A stretch of 64,000 nucleotides of DNA from an uncultured Alistipes sp. (GTDB lineage: Bacteria > Bacteroidota > Bacteroidia > Bacteroidales > Rikenellaceae), in the NCBI GenBank assembly GCA_947623965.1, contig CANQIF010000003.1:162493-226492 (forward strand), read 5' to 3'. This document shows positions 34,214-42,481 of this stretch, in pieces. Position 1 is the first letter of the stretch, and the number at the start of each line of letters is the position of its first letter. The position numbers were made by a program, and so were the translations under genes. Below the pieces are notes generated by a model. The model worked only from the letters and a program-made list of their open reading frames with translations, did not search any database and was not told the origin of the DNA.

Positions 34214-35383
34214 ATGAAATATCGTTTGTTGCTCATTTGCTGCTTTCTTGCAGGGCTTTCGGCGGTCACGTCGCTTTGTGCCGCCGAAATCGACAGCTGG
34301 AAAGTCGTCGTTTCGGACGCGTCGGTTTATCACGGGCCCGACGAGCGGTCGGGCACCATGTGTTCGCCGTATCGTTACGGCGATGTGCTCGACGGGGTCC
34401 GCGTCGAGAACGACGACTGGATCTCGATCCCGTTCAGCGACCGCCGCGGATATCTGCGCCGCGGCTGCGCCGTGCCGCTGACCGGGGAGGAGTATGCCGC
34501 CCATGCAGCTCGCAGGGCCGAAAGGGCGGCGGAAGAGCAGGCACCCGATTGGGGCGAGGAGACGGAGCCGGTGAAAAAGGTCTATCCGTTTTTCGACGGT
34601 ATCGGAGCGGGCCGCAATGCCGTCTGGTTCATCGCGGTGCTGCTGGTCGTGCTGCTGGTGCGGGTATGGCGCGGTATGCACCTGCCCCAAGAGGCCCTGC
34701 GTGCGTATTGGTGCCGCACGGGATATGGGATGATCCTGCTCGCCGCAGTCGAGTGGTGGTATTTCTGTTCGCTGGGATTCAACGAATCGCTGTGGTTCCT
34801 GCTGGAGCGTCAAACAGCTCATGATGAGTGGCTTCTGCTGGGCTTCGGTGCCGCTGCCGTGCTTCAGGGAGCTGCCGCGCTCTTTTATCTCAGCAAGGTG
34901 ACGGGGCTCGATAGCTGGTCCGCGGGGTTCTCGCGGCGCAGGCTCGTGCTCGGCCTGCTGTTGGCCGTCGTGCTCTACGGTGCGGCTGCCCTGACGGATA
35001 CCTACGTGATTTCGAAACCTTGCACCTGTCTGCTCGCACTCGCTGTGGGGCTGACGCCTCATGTGTGGAAGATCGCCCGTCGCACATCGGGACGCGTGGC
35101 TGCCGTCTACGGCATTGCGGCGATCGGTGCTGCGGCGCTGTTGACGGCGTCACTCGTCTATATCGTGGTGGCCGTGATTTGCGGCGTGCTTCTGCTCTTG
35201 CTGCTGGTTGCGTTTTTGAAGGATGCGGACCATACGCTGACGCATATGGAGGAAATAGGGCACGGTGCGTTGAGACAGGAGTTGCGGAACGCCGAAAAAG
35301 CTTATGGAGAAGGCCGTATCGAGGCCTCGAAGCTGGAGGAGATCCGCCGCCGGGTCGAATCGCAGCTGGGATCGAAAAAATAA
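34214..35383 (+). CDS. SH3-like, multi-pass membrane protein of unknown function
   Basis: 389 residues. A signal peptide (to about LCAAE) leads to a periplasmic segment of SH3b type (VVVSDASVYHGPDERSGTMCSPYRYGDVLDGVRVENDDWISI), then an acidic linker. About seven membrane helices follow (from residue 135), and a cytoplasmic helical tail with charged repeats (LRQELRNAEKAYGEGRIEASKLEEIRRRVE). SH3b modules often bind cell-wall peptides. It starts 5 bp after the PiT gene and ends 6 bp before DUF4924, so all three are co-expressed. I do not recognise a named family; function unknown. Confidence 0.75.
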   Translation: MKYRLLLICCFLAGLSAVTSLCAAEIDSWKVVVSDASVYHGPDERSGTMCSPYRYGDVLDGVRVENDDWISIPFSDRRGYLRRGCAVPLTGEEYAAHAARRAERAAEEQAPDWGEETEPVKKVYPFFDGIGAGRNAVWFIAVLLVVLLVRVWRGMHLPQEALRAYWCRTGYGMILLAAVEWWYFCSLGFNESLWFLLERQTAHDEWLLLGFGAAAVLQGAAALFYLSKVTGLDSWSAGFSRRRLVLGLLLAVVLYGAAALTDTYVISKPCTCLLALAVGLTPHVWKIARRTSGRVAAVYGIAAIGAAALLTASLVYIVVAVICGVLLLLLLVAFLKDADHTLTHMEEIGHGALRQELRNAEKAYGEGRIEASKLEEIRRRVESQLGSKK

Positions 35384-35389
35384 GGCGCT

Positions 35390-35947
35390 ATGGATATCGC
35401 TCTTTCGAAACGCAAGGAGAACATCGCCGAATACATCCTCTACCTCTGGCAGCTGGAGGATCTGCTGCGGGCGCTGCAGTTCAGCCCCGAGGCGGTCTAT
35501 TCGACCCTCATCGCCCCCCGCAAGGAGCTCGACGAGCAGCAGAAGTCGGCCTTTCTGATCTGGTACATGGACATCGCCAACCTGCTGCGGCAGGAGGGCA
35601 AGGAGGAGAAGGGGCACCTCGAACACACGCTGCACCTCATCCGCGACCTGCACGATCTGCATCTGCAACTGCTCAAGCTGCCGGTCGGCGAGCACTACCG
35701 CGCGACCTTCGCACGGCTCGAACCCGAGTTGCCGCGGCTGCGGGCGATCATCGGCAACCCCGGCATGAACGATACGGAGCTCTGCTTCCGGGCGCTCTAT
35801 GCTGCCATGCTCTACCGCATCAAGGGCGACGGGGGCCGCTCGGCCGTGACGGACACGATCGAATACATCTCGCCCGTCGTCGCCGAGCTCGCGGCGCTGC
35901 ACGGCAAGGTCGAGCGCGGCGAAGTGGACCTTTACAAGGAGAAGTAA
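35390..35947 (+). CDS. DUF4924-family protein
   Basis: 185 residues, all-helical, without signal or membrane helix, so cytoplasmic. It begins with the family-like block IALSKRKENIAEYILYLWQ. It has the conserved middle IWYMDIANLLRQEG...GHLEHTLHLIRDLHDLH and a late block NDTELCFRALYAAMLYRIKG. DUF4924 is a Bacteroidetes-restricted family without known activity. It closes the PiT operon; a strong terminator follows at 36099. Confidence 0.75.
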   Translation: MDIALSKRKENIAEYILYLWQLEDLLRALQFSPEAVYSTLIAPRKELDEQQKSAFLIWYMDIANLLRQEGKEEKGHLEHTLHLIRDLHDLHLQLLKLPVGEHYRATFARLEPELPRLRAIIGNPGMNDTELCFRALYAAMLYRIKGDGGRSAVTDTIEYISPVVAELAALHGKVERGEVDLYKEK

Positions 35948-35954
35948 TGGCTCT

Positions 35955-36078
35955 ATGAAGCGGCGCGGATGCAATCTATGAAGCGGTGCGGCTGTAAGAA
36001 GCGAGCTGCAAGAAGCGACACGGCTGTAAAGTGATGCAGCGGTAAGAAGCGATACGGCTGTAAGGAGCAATGCGGCGG
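35955..36078. repeat. short degenerate tandem repeats
   Basis: Imperfect 17-34-bp units around the word AAGCGnnnCGGCTGTAAG fill the space after DUF4924. The two best copies, 36010-36029 and 36044-36063, differ at one of 20 positions (AAGAAGCGACACGGCTGTAA). No coding role seen. Confidence 0.7.
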
Positions 36079-36098
36079 AGGATGGATGTCTTCGCAAG

Positions 36099-36141
36099 CG
36101 CGCCCCCTTTCCGAAAGAAAGGGGGCGCGATGTGTTTTTTT
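36099..36141 (+). terminator. rho-independent terminator of the PiT operon
   Basis: Stem CGCGCCCCCTTTC (36099-36111) pairs with GAAAGGGGGCGCG (36117-36129), followed by ATGTG and a T8 run (36134-36141). A G8 tract follows at once (36142-36149). Confidence 0.88.
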
Positions 36142-36249
36142 GGGGGGGGTAGGTTTGGCGGGCCGACTTCGGGGCAGGTGCCCGTTCGGCAACCTGCAGC
36201 CTCGCGCAGCTTGTCGCACACCTCTCCGCTTGGCAGCGTGCTTGCGTTG

Positions 36250-36650
36250 AGTTAGGATCGGTCCGTCAGGACCGGGCGGGCCGCAGGCTGCAGCCCGATC
36301 TATCATTTTGAATCTTGAATTTTGAATGCTGAATTTGCGCTTTCGCAAGGAAGCGCAGCAGCCCGCAGCCGCTTGTAGTTGCTGAGGTGTTTTGCTGTAG
36401 ATGCGACGTCGCAGACGTCGGCAGCCCGCAGACGCCCCCGGGCGGAGGGCTGCAATTCGCGTCCCGCAGGTCCGCTCGTGCAGGCCCCTCCGCTCGGCTG
36501 CGGGGCTGCCTCGAAGTCCGGTGTTGCAGCTAATTTTGAATCTTGAATTTGCGGTTCCTATCGGAACCGCAGCGGGCCGCAGCCTCCCGGCGGCGAAGGC
36601 CAGCAGTTCGTACCCGAACTTTGCCCTCCGCAGGCTGCAGCCCGAATCGA
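36250..36650. repeat. structured intergenic repeats, cluster 4 (A remnant, B, A)
   Basis: Convergent gap between DUF4924 and the GNAT gene. At 36258-36296 only the cap GGTCC-GTCA-GGACC and the fused outer arms of a type A remain (GGGCCGCAGGCTGCAGCCC). AT leads are at 36302-36335 and 36532-36550. A cap GCGCTTTC-GCAAG-GAAGCGC (36337-36356) precedes a truncated core. A full B is at 36404-36502 (cap GACGTC-GCA-GACGTC). A full A is at 36551-36643 with cap GCGGTTCC-TATC-GGAACCGC. Confidence 0.78.
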
Positions 36651-36675
36651 ATTCGCCGTTTAGGAGGGTGGCGGA

Positions 36676-37212
36676 TTATTCGACCGCAATCCCCATGATA
36701 TAGTCGTTCATGAAAAAGCCGTTGCCGATCGGGTCATCGACCGCACGGAGGCGCTGCATCCCCATCCGTTCGTAGAAGCCGAGGGCGCGGTTGTGGCGGT
36801 TGACGTTGAGCTCCAGCCGGCATGGCAGGGCGCCGTGCGTGCGGACGTGTTCGACCGCCTGGCGAAAGAGCATCGCGCCGACGCCGCGGCCCTGCGCCTC
36901 GGGCAGCACGTAGAGTTTTTGCAGGTGGAAGAGTGAGGGGCCCTGCCGTTCGACGGAGAGGTAGCCGAGCGGGTGTTCGCCGGCGGGCGAAGCCGCTTCG
37001 GGAAGCGCTTCTGGGGCTTCTTCGCGGGCGATGTAGAAGGTTTGCCCTTCGTCGAACTGGCGGCGGAGGCTCTCTTCGGAGTACATCCACGCCATCATAT
37101 AGTCGATTTGCGCCGGTGTGAGAATGGCGGCGTAGGTGGCGGGAAAGGCTGCATCGGCCAGACGGCGCAGCAGCGGAATGTCGGAAACGGTGGCTTGTCG
37201 GATCGTAGTCAT
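36676..37212 (-). CDS. GNAT-family N-acetyltransferase
   Basis: 178 residues, one GNAT domain using acetyl-CoA. It begins TIRQATVSDIPLLRRLADAAF, has the acetyl-CoA-binding motif (LYVLPEAQGRGVGAMLF, Q/R-x-x-G-x-G/A) and the GNAT end (LELNVNRHNRALGFYERMGM). The start at 37212 was chosen because homologues of this type begin with MTxIRxAT and the upstream continuation of the frame runs through repeat cluster 5. The acceptor substrate is unknown. It stands alone between two repeat clusters. Confidence 0.88.
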   Translation of the reverse strand: MTTIRQATVSDIPLLRRLADAAFPATYAAILTPAQIDYMMAWMYSEESLRRQFDEGQTFYIAREEAPEALPEAASPAGEHPLGYLSVERQGPSLFHLQKLYVLPEAQGRGVGAMLFRQAVEHVRTHGALPCRLELNVNRHNRALGFYERMGMQRLRAVDDPIGNGFFMNDYIMGIAVE

Positions 37213-37269
37213 CTCTAATTTATTGTCGGTTTTAGAATAGCGGGGGCGATGTTGACGAGTGCGGCAGTC

Positions 37270-37704
37270 GCCGGTCGTCGTCGGAGTGCTTTGCGGCAAA
37301 TTCGACGTCGTAGACGTCGGCAGCCCGCAGCCGCCCCCGGGCGGAGGGCTGCAATTCGCGTCCCGCAGGACCGCTCGTGCAGGCCCGTCCGCTCGGCTGC
37401 GGGCTGCCTTTCTGCGATGCCGCTCACGGCTCGACTGCGGGTTCGTTTTGGACGGGAATCGGTCCGTCAGGACCGAGCGGGCCGCAGCCTCCGCCCGGCG
37501 GAGGCCCGCAGTTCGTTGCCGAACATGCGTATCCTCCGCAGGCTGCAGCCCGAGATAGAAATTTAGGAGAATGGACGCCGCATTTTTAATTCTTCCTTTT
37601 TCATTTTGAATTTGTGCCCGAAATGGGCGCAGCGGACCGCAGCTTCGCCCCGCGAAGACCCGCAGTTCGTACCCGAACTTTGTCCTCCGCAGGCTGCAGC
37701 CCGA
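37270..37704. repeat. structured intergenic repeats, cluster 5 (B, A, A)
   Basis: Fills most of the 640-bp gap between GNAT and rpmH. B at 37304-37404 has cap GACGTC-GTA-GACGTC; the sequence ahead of it resembles that ahead of the B in cluster 4 (GTGCTTTGCGGCAAATTC against GTGTTTTGCTGTAGATGC). A at 37459-37552 has cap GGTCC-GTCA-GGACC. AT lead 37581-37613. A second A at 37614-37704 has cap GTGCCC-GAAAT-GGGCGC and outer arms GCAGCTT/AGGCTGC. Confidence 0.78.
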
Positions 37705-37801
37705 GCTCGGACGCTGCATTTTTAATCTTTCATAGATTTGCGCCTGCAAGAATGTCCCAGACGTGCCCGCAGACCTCGAGCACCCGCCCCCCCCGAAACA
37801 G

Positions 37802-37826
37802 AAAAAGACCGACTTGCGGGTCGGTC
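37802..37826 (-). terminator. rho-independent terminator of rpmH
   Basis: Minus-strand stem GACCGAC/GTCGGTC (37807-37813 and 37820-37826), 6-nt loop, then TTTTT. A G8 tract follows further downstream on the minus strand (37787-37794 region). Confidence 0.8.
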
Positions 37827-37852
37827 CTGTTCTTGTGCGGCGGTGCGTCGGA

Positions 37853-38017
37853 TTAGTACTTGAACGTCGTCTCGTCCGAAACCGTCAGCTTCTTGCGCCC
37901 CTTTGCGCGGCGCGCAGCCAACACCTTGCGGCCGTTCGCCGTAGCCATGCGAGCGCGGAAGCCGTGCTTGTTGATGCGCTTGCGACGCGAGGGCTGGTAA
38001 GTTCTCTTCATTGCCAT
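37853..38017 (-). CDS. rpmH: ribosomal protein L34
   Basis: A 54-residue basic protein of the large ribosomal subunit. The sequence [20 protein letters not shown] and [20 protein letters not shown] match L34 throughout. A few extra residues at the C-terminus ([10 protein letters not shown]) are typical of Bacteroidetes L34. A good promoter (38059-38088) lies 41 nt upstream, and a terminator follows 26 bp downstream, so it is a single-gene unit. MKRT at 38011 is an alternative start. Confidence 0.97.
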   Translation of the reverse strand: MAMKRTYQPSRRKRINKHGFRARMATANGRKVLAARRAKGRKKLTVSDETTFKY

Positions 38018-38058
38018 AGCTGTATCGTTTTTATTGTTTTAGACTTTTTTACGGAATG

Positions 38059-38088
38059 CAAAAGTACAACAAAAAACTTATTCGCAAA
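38059..38088 (-). promoter_or_regulatory. rpmH promoter
   Basis: Minus strand: TTTG (38085-38088), 18 nt, TACTTTTG (38059-38066). Both boxes match the Bacteroidetes consensus. Confidence 0.75.
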
Positions 38089-38138
38089 AATTTTTCATGA
38101 ATTTATTTCAAAAATGCGGCGAAAAGTCCGAAATCGCT

Positions 38139-38146
38139 TATCTTTG
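38139..38146 (+). promoter_or_regulatory. -7 promoter box of murA
   Basis: TATCTTTG matches TAnnTTTG, 90 nt before the ATG at 38237. It diverges from the rpmH promoter about 75 bp away. Confidence 0.6.
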
Positions 38147-38236
38147 TCCTAACGGCTGTCGGCCGGCGGCATCGGGGTTTCCGGCCCCTTCCGCCCCGGT
38201 CGCGCGGAGGTCCCGCCCGTCGAAACGATTCGTATC

Positions 38237-39547
38237 ATGGCTGTTTTCCAGGTCGAGGGCGGACACCGCCTTCACGGTTCCATCACGCCGCAGGGCGCCA
38301 AAAACGAGGCCCTGCAGATCCTTTGCGCCACGCTGCTCACCGACGAGCGCGTGACGGTGCACAACGTCCCCCGCATCCTCGATGTGCTGCAGCTCATCGA
38401 GCTGTTGCGCCACATGGGGGTCGAGGTCGAGCAGCTGGCCGAAGACACCTATTCGTTCCGGGCGCGGGAGATCGATTTCGACTACCTCCGCAGCGAGGAT
38501 TACCGCCGCCGCGGCATGAAGCTGCGGGGCTCGGTGATGCTCATCGGTCCGATGCTGGCGCGCTTCGGCGTGGGGTACATCCCCAAGCCCGGCGGCGACA
38601 AGATCGGCCGGCGGCGGCTCGACACCCATTTCTTAGGATTCCAGAAGCTGGGGGCGAAGTTCAACTTCGACCTCGGCGAGGATATCTATGCCGTGGAGGC
38701 CGAGGAGCTGAAGGGAACCTACATGCTGCTCGACGAGGCTTCGGTGACCGGCACGGCCAACATCATCATGGCGGCCGTGCGGGCCAAGGGGACGACGACG
38801 ATCTACAATGCCGCCTGCGAACCCTACATCCAGCAGCTTTGCCGCATGCTGAACCGCATGGGGGCCCGGATCCGCGGCATTGCCTCGAACCGCCTCGAGA
38901 TCGAGGGGGTCGATGCGCTGGGCGGCACCGAGCACACGCTGCTGCCCGATATGATCGAGGTGGGCAGCTTCATCGGCATGGCGGCCATGAACCGCTCGGA
39001 GCTGACGATCCGAGATGTCTCGTTCGACGACCTGGGCATCATTCCCGCCCAGTTCGCCCGCATGGGAATCGCCTTCGAGCAGCGGGGGGACGATATTTAT
39101 ATTCCGCAGCAGGAGCACTACGGCATCGAGACTTTTCTCGACGGGTCGATCATGACGATCGCCGACGCCCCGTGGCCGGGGCTGACGCCCGACCTGCTTT
39201 CGATCTTCCTCGTGGTGGCCACGCAGGCCCGGGGCTCCGTGCTGATCCACCAGAAGATGTTCGAAAGCCGCCTCTTCTTCGTGGACAAGTTGATCGATAT
39301 GGGGGCGCAGGTGATCCTCTGCGATCCCCACCGCGCCACGGTCATCGGCCATGACCACCGCATCCGCCTCCGGGCGACGCGCATGTCCTCGCCCGATATT
39401 CGGGCCGGTGTGGCGCTGCTGATCGCCGCCATGTCGGCCGAGGGGACCTCGACGATCCAGAACATCGAGCAGATCGACCGCGGCTATTGCAACATCGACG
39501 GCCGGTTGAACGCCCTCGGCGCGCATATCAAGCGGATCGAGGAGTAG
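38237..39547 (+). CDS. murA: UDP-N-acetylglucosamine 1-carboxyvinyltransferase (MurA)
   Basis: 436 residues. MurA transfers enolpyruvate from PEP to UDP-GlcNAc, the first committed step of peptidoglycan synthesis, in the cytoplasm. Conserved K22-N23 (GAKNEAL) and the whole EPSP-synthase fold are recognisable (LLDEASVTGTANIIMAAVRAKG, HTLLPDMIEVGSFIGMAAM, LTPDLLSIFLVVATQARG). The mobile loop that carries Cys115 in E. coli reads KPGGDKIGRRRLDTH here, so the cysteine is replaced by Asp121. That exchange is known to make the enzyme insensitive to fosfomycin. It stands alone, with its own promoter. Confidence 0.94.
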   Translation: MAVFQVEGGHRLHGSITPQGAKNEALQILCATLLTDERVTVHNVPRILDVLQLIELLRHMGVEVEQLAEDTYSFRAREIDFDYLRSEDYRRRGMKLRGSVMLIGPMLARFGVGYIPKPGGDKIGRRRLDTHFLGFQKLGAKFNFDLGEDIYAVEAEELKGTYMLLDEASVTGTANIIMAAVRAKGTTTIYNAACEPYIQQLCRMLNRMGARIRGIASNRLEIEGVDALGGTEHTLLPDMIEVGSFIGMAAMNRSELTIRDVSFDDLGIIPAQFARMGIAFEQRGDDIYIPQQEHYGIETFLDGSIMTIADAPWPGLTPDLLSIFLVVATQARGSVLIHQKMFESRLFFVDKLIDMGAQVILCDPHRATVIGHDHRIRLRATRMSSPDIRAGVALLIAAMSAEGTSTIQNIEQIDRGYCNIDGRLNALGAHIKRIEE

Positions 39548-39591
39548 GCCGGCGGGCCGCATCGGCCGCTTGGCGGCGGGCTTGCCCGGAG

Positions 39592-40240
39592 TTAAGGATC
39601 GGTCCGCCAGGACCGAGCGGGCCGCAACCGCAGCCGGACGGGGTGAAAATGGTTGCGTGCGAATGCGATCCCGCAGCCGCCGGGCGTGACGGAAGTGTGT
39701 GTTGACAAAATCGGTCCGTCAGGACCGGCAGCCCGCAGCCGCCCCCCCCGGCGGAGGGCTGCATCCTCGCGCTGCTCGAAAGCAGGACCGTCCGCTCGGC
39801 TGCGGGCTGGCCGCGGTCGGGAATCGATGTCGCCGGCATCGGCGGCTCCCCCGGTGGAGGCGTGTACCCTCGTTGAAGCTCGTAGCAGGCCCGTCCGCTC
39901 GGCTGCGGGCTCGTCCCGAGAGGAAAAAGGTGCCATCGAGCGCCGGATGGCCGCAGGCTGCGACCGAATTTAATTTTGAATTTAGAATTTTGAATTTAGA
40001 ATTTTGAATTCTGAATTTCGGCCTTGAAAAGGCCGTGCGGGCCGCAGCCTCCGGCGGCGAAGGCCCGCAGTTCGCGTCCCGCAGGTCCGCTCGCGCGGTC
40101 TCTTCGCAGGCTGCGTCCCGAAGCTGGATTTAGATTTGCGCCCGCATGGGCGCAGCAGCCCGCAGCCGCCCCCCCCGGCGGAGGGCTGCATCCTCGCGCT
40201 GCTCGAAAGCAGGACCGTCCGCTCGGCTGCGGGCTCGTCC
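39592..40240. repeat. structured intergenic repeats, cluster 6 (degenerate A, B, remnant, A, B)
   Basis: Fills the 761-bp gap between murA and tdk. A degenerate A at 39600-39640 has cap GGTCC-GCCA-GGACC. B at 39712-39808 has cap CGGTCC-GTCA-GGACCG. A B-like end at 39885-39911 keeps only the closing arm CGGCTGCGGGCT. AT lead of GAATTTT words 39967-40018. A at 40020-40119 has cap GGCCTT-GAA-AAGGCC. B at 40138-40234 has cap GCGCCC-GCAT-GGGCGC. The interior words GCGCTGCTCGAAAGC of both B units are the same, so B copies within a cluster are more alike than copies elsewhere. Confidence 0.78.
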
Positions 40241-40308
40241 CGGGCGAACCCGGTGCTGTCGGGTATTGCACAGGGGCAAGAGAGAAAAGAACCGATAACA
40301 GAACGACT

Positions 40309-40890
40309 ATGTTTCTTGAAAATACGAATCGAAAGGGGTGGATCGAAGTGGTCTGCGGCTCGATGTTTTCGGGCAAGACCGAGGAGTTGATCCGCCGGTT
40401 GAAACGGGCGCAGTTCGCCCATCTGCGGGTCGAGATCTTCAAGCCGAAGATCGACGTCCGCTATTCGGAGGCCGAGGTGGTCTCGCACGATGCCAATGCG
40501 ATCCGCTCGACGCCGGTCGAGTCGCCGCAGAACATCCTCCTCATGACCTCGGACGTTGATGTCGTGGGGATCGACGAGGCGCAGTTCTTCGACGACAGCC
40601 TCGTCGAGGTCTGCCGGAAGCTGGCCGACAGCGGGGTCCGCGTGATCGTCGCCGGCCTCGATATGGATTACACGGGCAAGCCCTTTGGCCCGATGCCGAC
40701 GCTGATGGCGACGGCCGAATACGTGACGAAGGTCCATGCCATTTGCGTCCGCTGCGGCAATCTGGCCCACCATTCGCACCGGCTCACGAGCGACGAGAAG
40801 CAGGTGCTGCTCGGCGCCCAGGACAGCTACGAGCCGATCTGCCGCCACTGCTTCAATGCTCTCCGGGCCGCCGAGCAGGCGAAGGAGTGA
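40309..40890 (+). CDS. tdk: thymidine kinase
   Basis: 193 residues, type II (TK1-like) thymidine kinase of the salvage pathway. The P-loop GSMFSGKT is at 17-24. The catalytic base is E90 in GIDEAQFF. The zinc-holding cysteines are C146/C149 (CVRC) and C178/C181 (CRHC). The start at 40309 (MFLENTNR) is the only ATG before the P-loop that leaves a normal N-terminus; the frame further upstream is repeat sequence. It ends convergently with a lipoprotein gene. Confidence 0.94.
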   Translation: MFLENTNRKGWIEVVCGSMFSGKTEELIRRLKRAQFAHLRVEIFKPKIDVRYSEAEVVSHDANAIRSTPVESPQNILLMTSDVDVVGIDEAQFFDDSLVEVCRKLADSGVRVIVAGLDMDYTGKPFGPMPTLMATAEYVTKVHAICVRCGNLAHHSHRLTSDEKQVLLGAQDSYEPICRHCFNALRAAEQAKE

Positions 40891-41111
40891 CCCGTTCGCC
40901 CGGTCATAGGCTTCCACCCCGCTGCAGAGAACTGCGCTGCAGGAAACCGCCGCAGGCCTCCGTCGTTGAGCGGAACCCCGCCGTCGAACAGTCCCCCGTG
41001 TCGCACGAAACCCCGTGTCGCAGGCCCTGCGCCGGCCGAACCCAACGTGTTGCAGGCTCCGCCGGGCAGGAAGCCCCGGGCTGCCCCGCAGTCCGCTTAT
41101 CGAATCGAAAC
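40891..41111. other. gap after tdk, no gene seen
   Basis: A GC-rich stretch with short direct repeats (GAACTGCGCTGCAGG, GTGTCGCACGAAACCCCGTGTCGCA) but none of the cluster-type repeat units and no convincing gene. It ends at a bidirectional terminator. Confidence 0.5.
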
Positions 41112-41148
41112 AAAAAAAGGACGCCGACAGATCGCGGCGTCCTTTTTT
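41112..41148. terminator. bidirectional terminator
   Basis: Stem AAAAAAGGACGCCG (41113-41126) pairs with CGGCGTCCTTTTTT (41135-41148) around an 8-nt loop. The flanking A and T runs let it serve both tdk (plus) and the lipoprotein operon (minus). Confidence 0.9.
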
Positions 41149-41167
41149 GTCGTCGGGCGGCTCTCGG

Positions 41168-42403
41168 CTACTGGGCCTTTTCGGTCAGGTGCAGGGCTAT
41201 TTCGAAGTCCGCCGTGTTCGAATTCCAGACCGGTTCGAGGGCGGCGAAATTCTCGATGCCCAGCATGAAGAAGAGCATCGGCAGCATCTGGATCATCTCG
41301 TCGTCGGGATTCTCCGCCACGAGTTTCGCGATCACCTCGTCTAACTTCGGCAGCGCCGGCAGCAGGGCTTCGATGACCGGTGCGCACAGCTCCTTGTCCG
41401 CATAGAGTTTCAAGGCGCCGTTCTCCTTGGCATATCTCAGGGGAATGCCCGTCTGCATCCACTGCTGGACGAGCGGCAGCAGCAGATCGACCTTCACGCC
41501 GTACTCGGCCAGCGTACCCAACAGCCCCGTCAGAGCCTCCGGATCGACGGCCGCGCCGTTCTCCCCGCCGGTCTCGGCAAGGATCGCCGCGATGTTCGGA
41601 ACGATATAGAGCCGGTCGCCCCGGACAAACCAGAAAGCGAGGTTCTTGGGCGAATCGAGCCACGGTTCGCTCTCATGCAGATTGACTATATTTCCTGCCT
41701 CGTCGATTCCGTAGAAGATGCAACTCATCAAATCGGGCTCGCCCGACCAATATTGCGCCGTGATGTTTCCGTCGGGCGCGAAGGTGACCGAATGCAGCAC
41801 CTGGTAGAGCAGCGGACTGCCGAAGGTGCGCAGGGTCAGGGCCAGCTGTTCCGCATTGGGCTGTGCGGGATCGATCGCACTCCAGGTGATCCAGAGCGGG
41901 GCCGACGTCAAATTAGAGTCTTCGTCAAACGACATTTTATCCAACAGATTCCACGTCCCGGTCAGTCCGCCCTGGGCCTCCGTGCTCAAAGCCGAGGTCA
42001 GGTCGATGACCGCCTTCCCTTCGGGGGTCAGGCTGCCGCTGACCGTGAGGTGGAAGATCTCGGCGGCCGCCTCCGCTTTCGCGAGCATCGAGGGGGGCGT
42101 CGTCAGCCCCGTTTCGCCCTGCAGGTCGAACGAGCCGTCGGCACGCTCGGCGAGGGTGACCGCCATGGAGACTTCGTCGTATCCGGGCAGCACGTTCGTC
42201 AACAGCAGGGTCCCCTGCGTGGCGCTCGTCGCCGTCAGCTGGACAGTTCCCGCCGTCGCGTCGCCGTTGACGGTCAACACCGCATTCTCGCCCGAGATCG
42301 GCGTCGCGGGCAGTTTCTCCCAGGCGGCCGGGCCGTCGTCGCTGCTGCAGGCCGCGAAGGTCATCGCTGCGGCCAGGGCCAATAAAGTAAAGAGTTTTTT
42401 CAT
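41168..42403 (-). CDS. lipoprotein of unknown function, DUF4925-like
   Basis: 411 residues. A type II signal peptide ends in the lipobox FAAC (Cys19), followed by SSDDG, so it should be an outer-membrane lipoprotein. The N-terminal half is rich in beta-strand patterns with repeated Thr/Leu (TVQLTATSATQGTLLLTNVLPGY). The C-terminal half is helical with hydrophobic stretches. The overall look recalls the DUF4925 lipoproteins of Bacteroidales, but I am unsure of that family. It is third in a minus-strand run after the PCMD lipoprotein and beta-barrel genes, 78 bp downstream of the latter. Confidence 0.6.
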   Translation of the reverse strand: MKKLFTLLALAAAMTFAACSSDDGPAAWEKLPATPISGENAVLTVNGDATAGTVQLTATSATQGTLLLTNVLPGYDEVSMAVTLAERADGSFDLQGETGLTTPPSMLAKAEAAAEIFHLTVSGSLTPEGKAVIDLTSALSTEAQGGLTGTWNLLDKMSFDEDSNLTSAPLWITWSAIDPAQPNAEQLALTLRTFGSPLLYQVLHSVTFAPDGNITAQYWSGEPDLMSCIFYGIDEAGNIVNLHESEPWLDSPKNLAFWFVRGDRLYIVPNIAAILAETGGENGAAVDPEALTGLLGTLAEYGVKVDLLLPLVQQWMQTGIPLRYAKENGALKLYADKELCAPVIEALLPALPKLDEVIAKLVAENPDDEMIQMLPMLFFMLGIENFAALEPVWNSNTADFEIALHLTEKAQ

Positions 42404-42481
42404 GGTTTATAGATGTTGAAAATGAAGTCGTTTATCGTATGGACCGCCTCTCCGCCGCCCCCTCCCGTCAGCCGCCGTCCG

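Noticed and set aside
39653..40007. Several 100-codon frames between murA and tdk
   Set aside because: They lie wholly within repeat cluster 6 and disagree in frame and strand.
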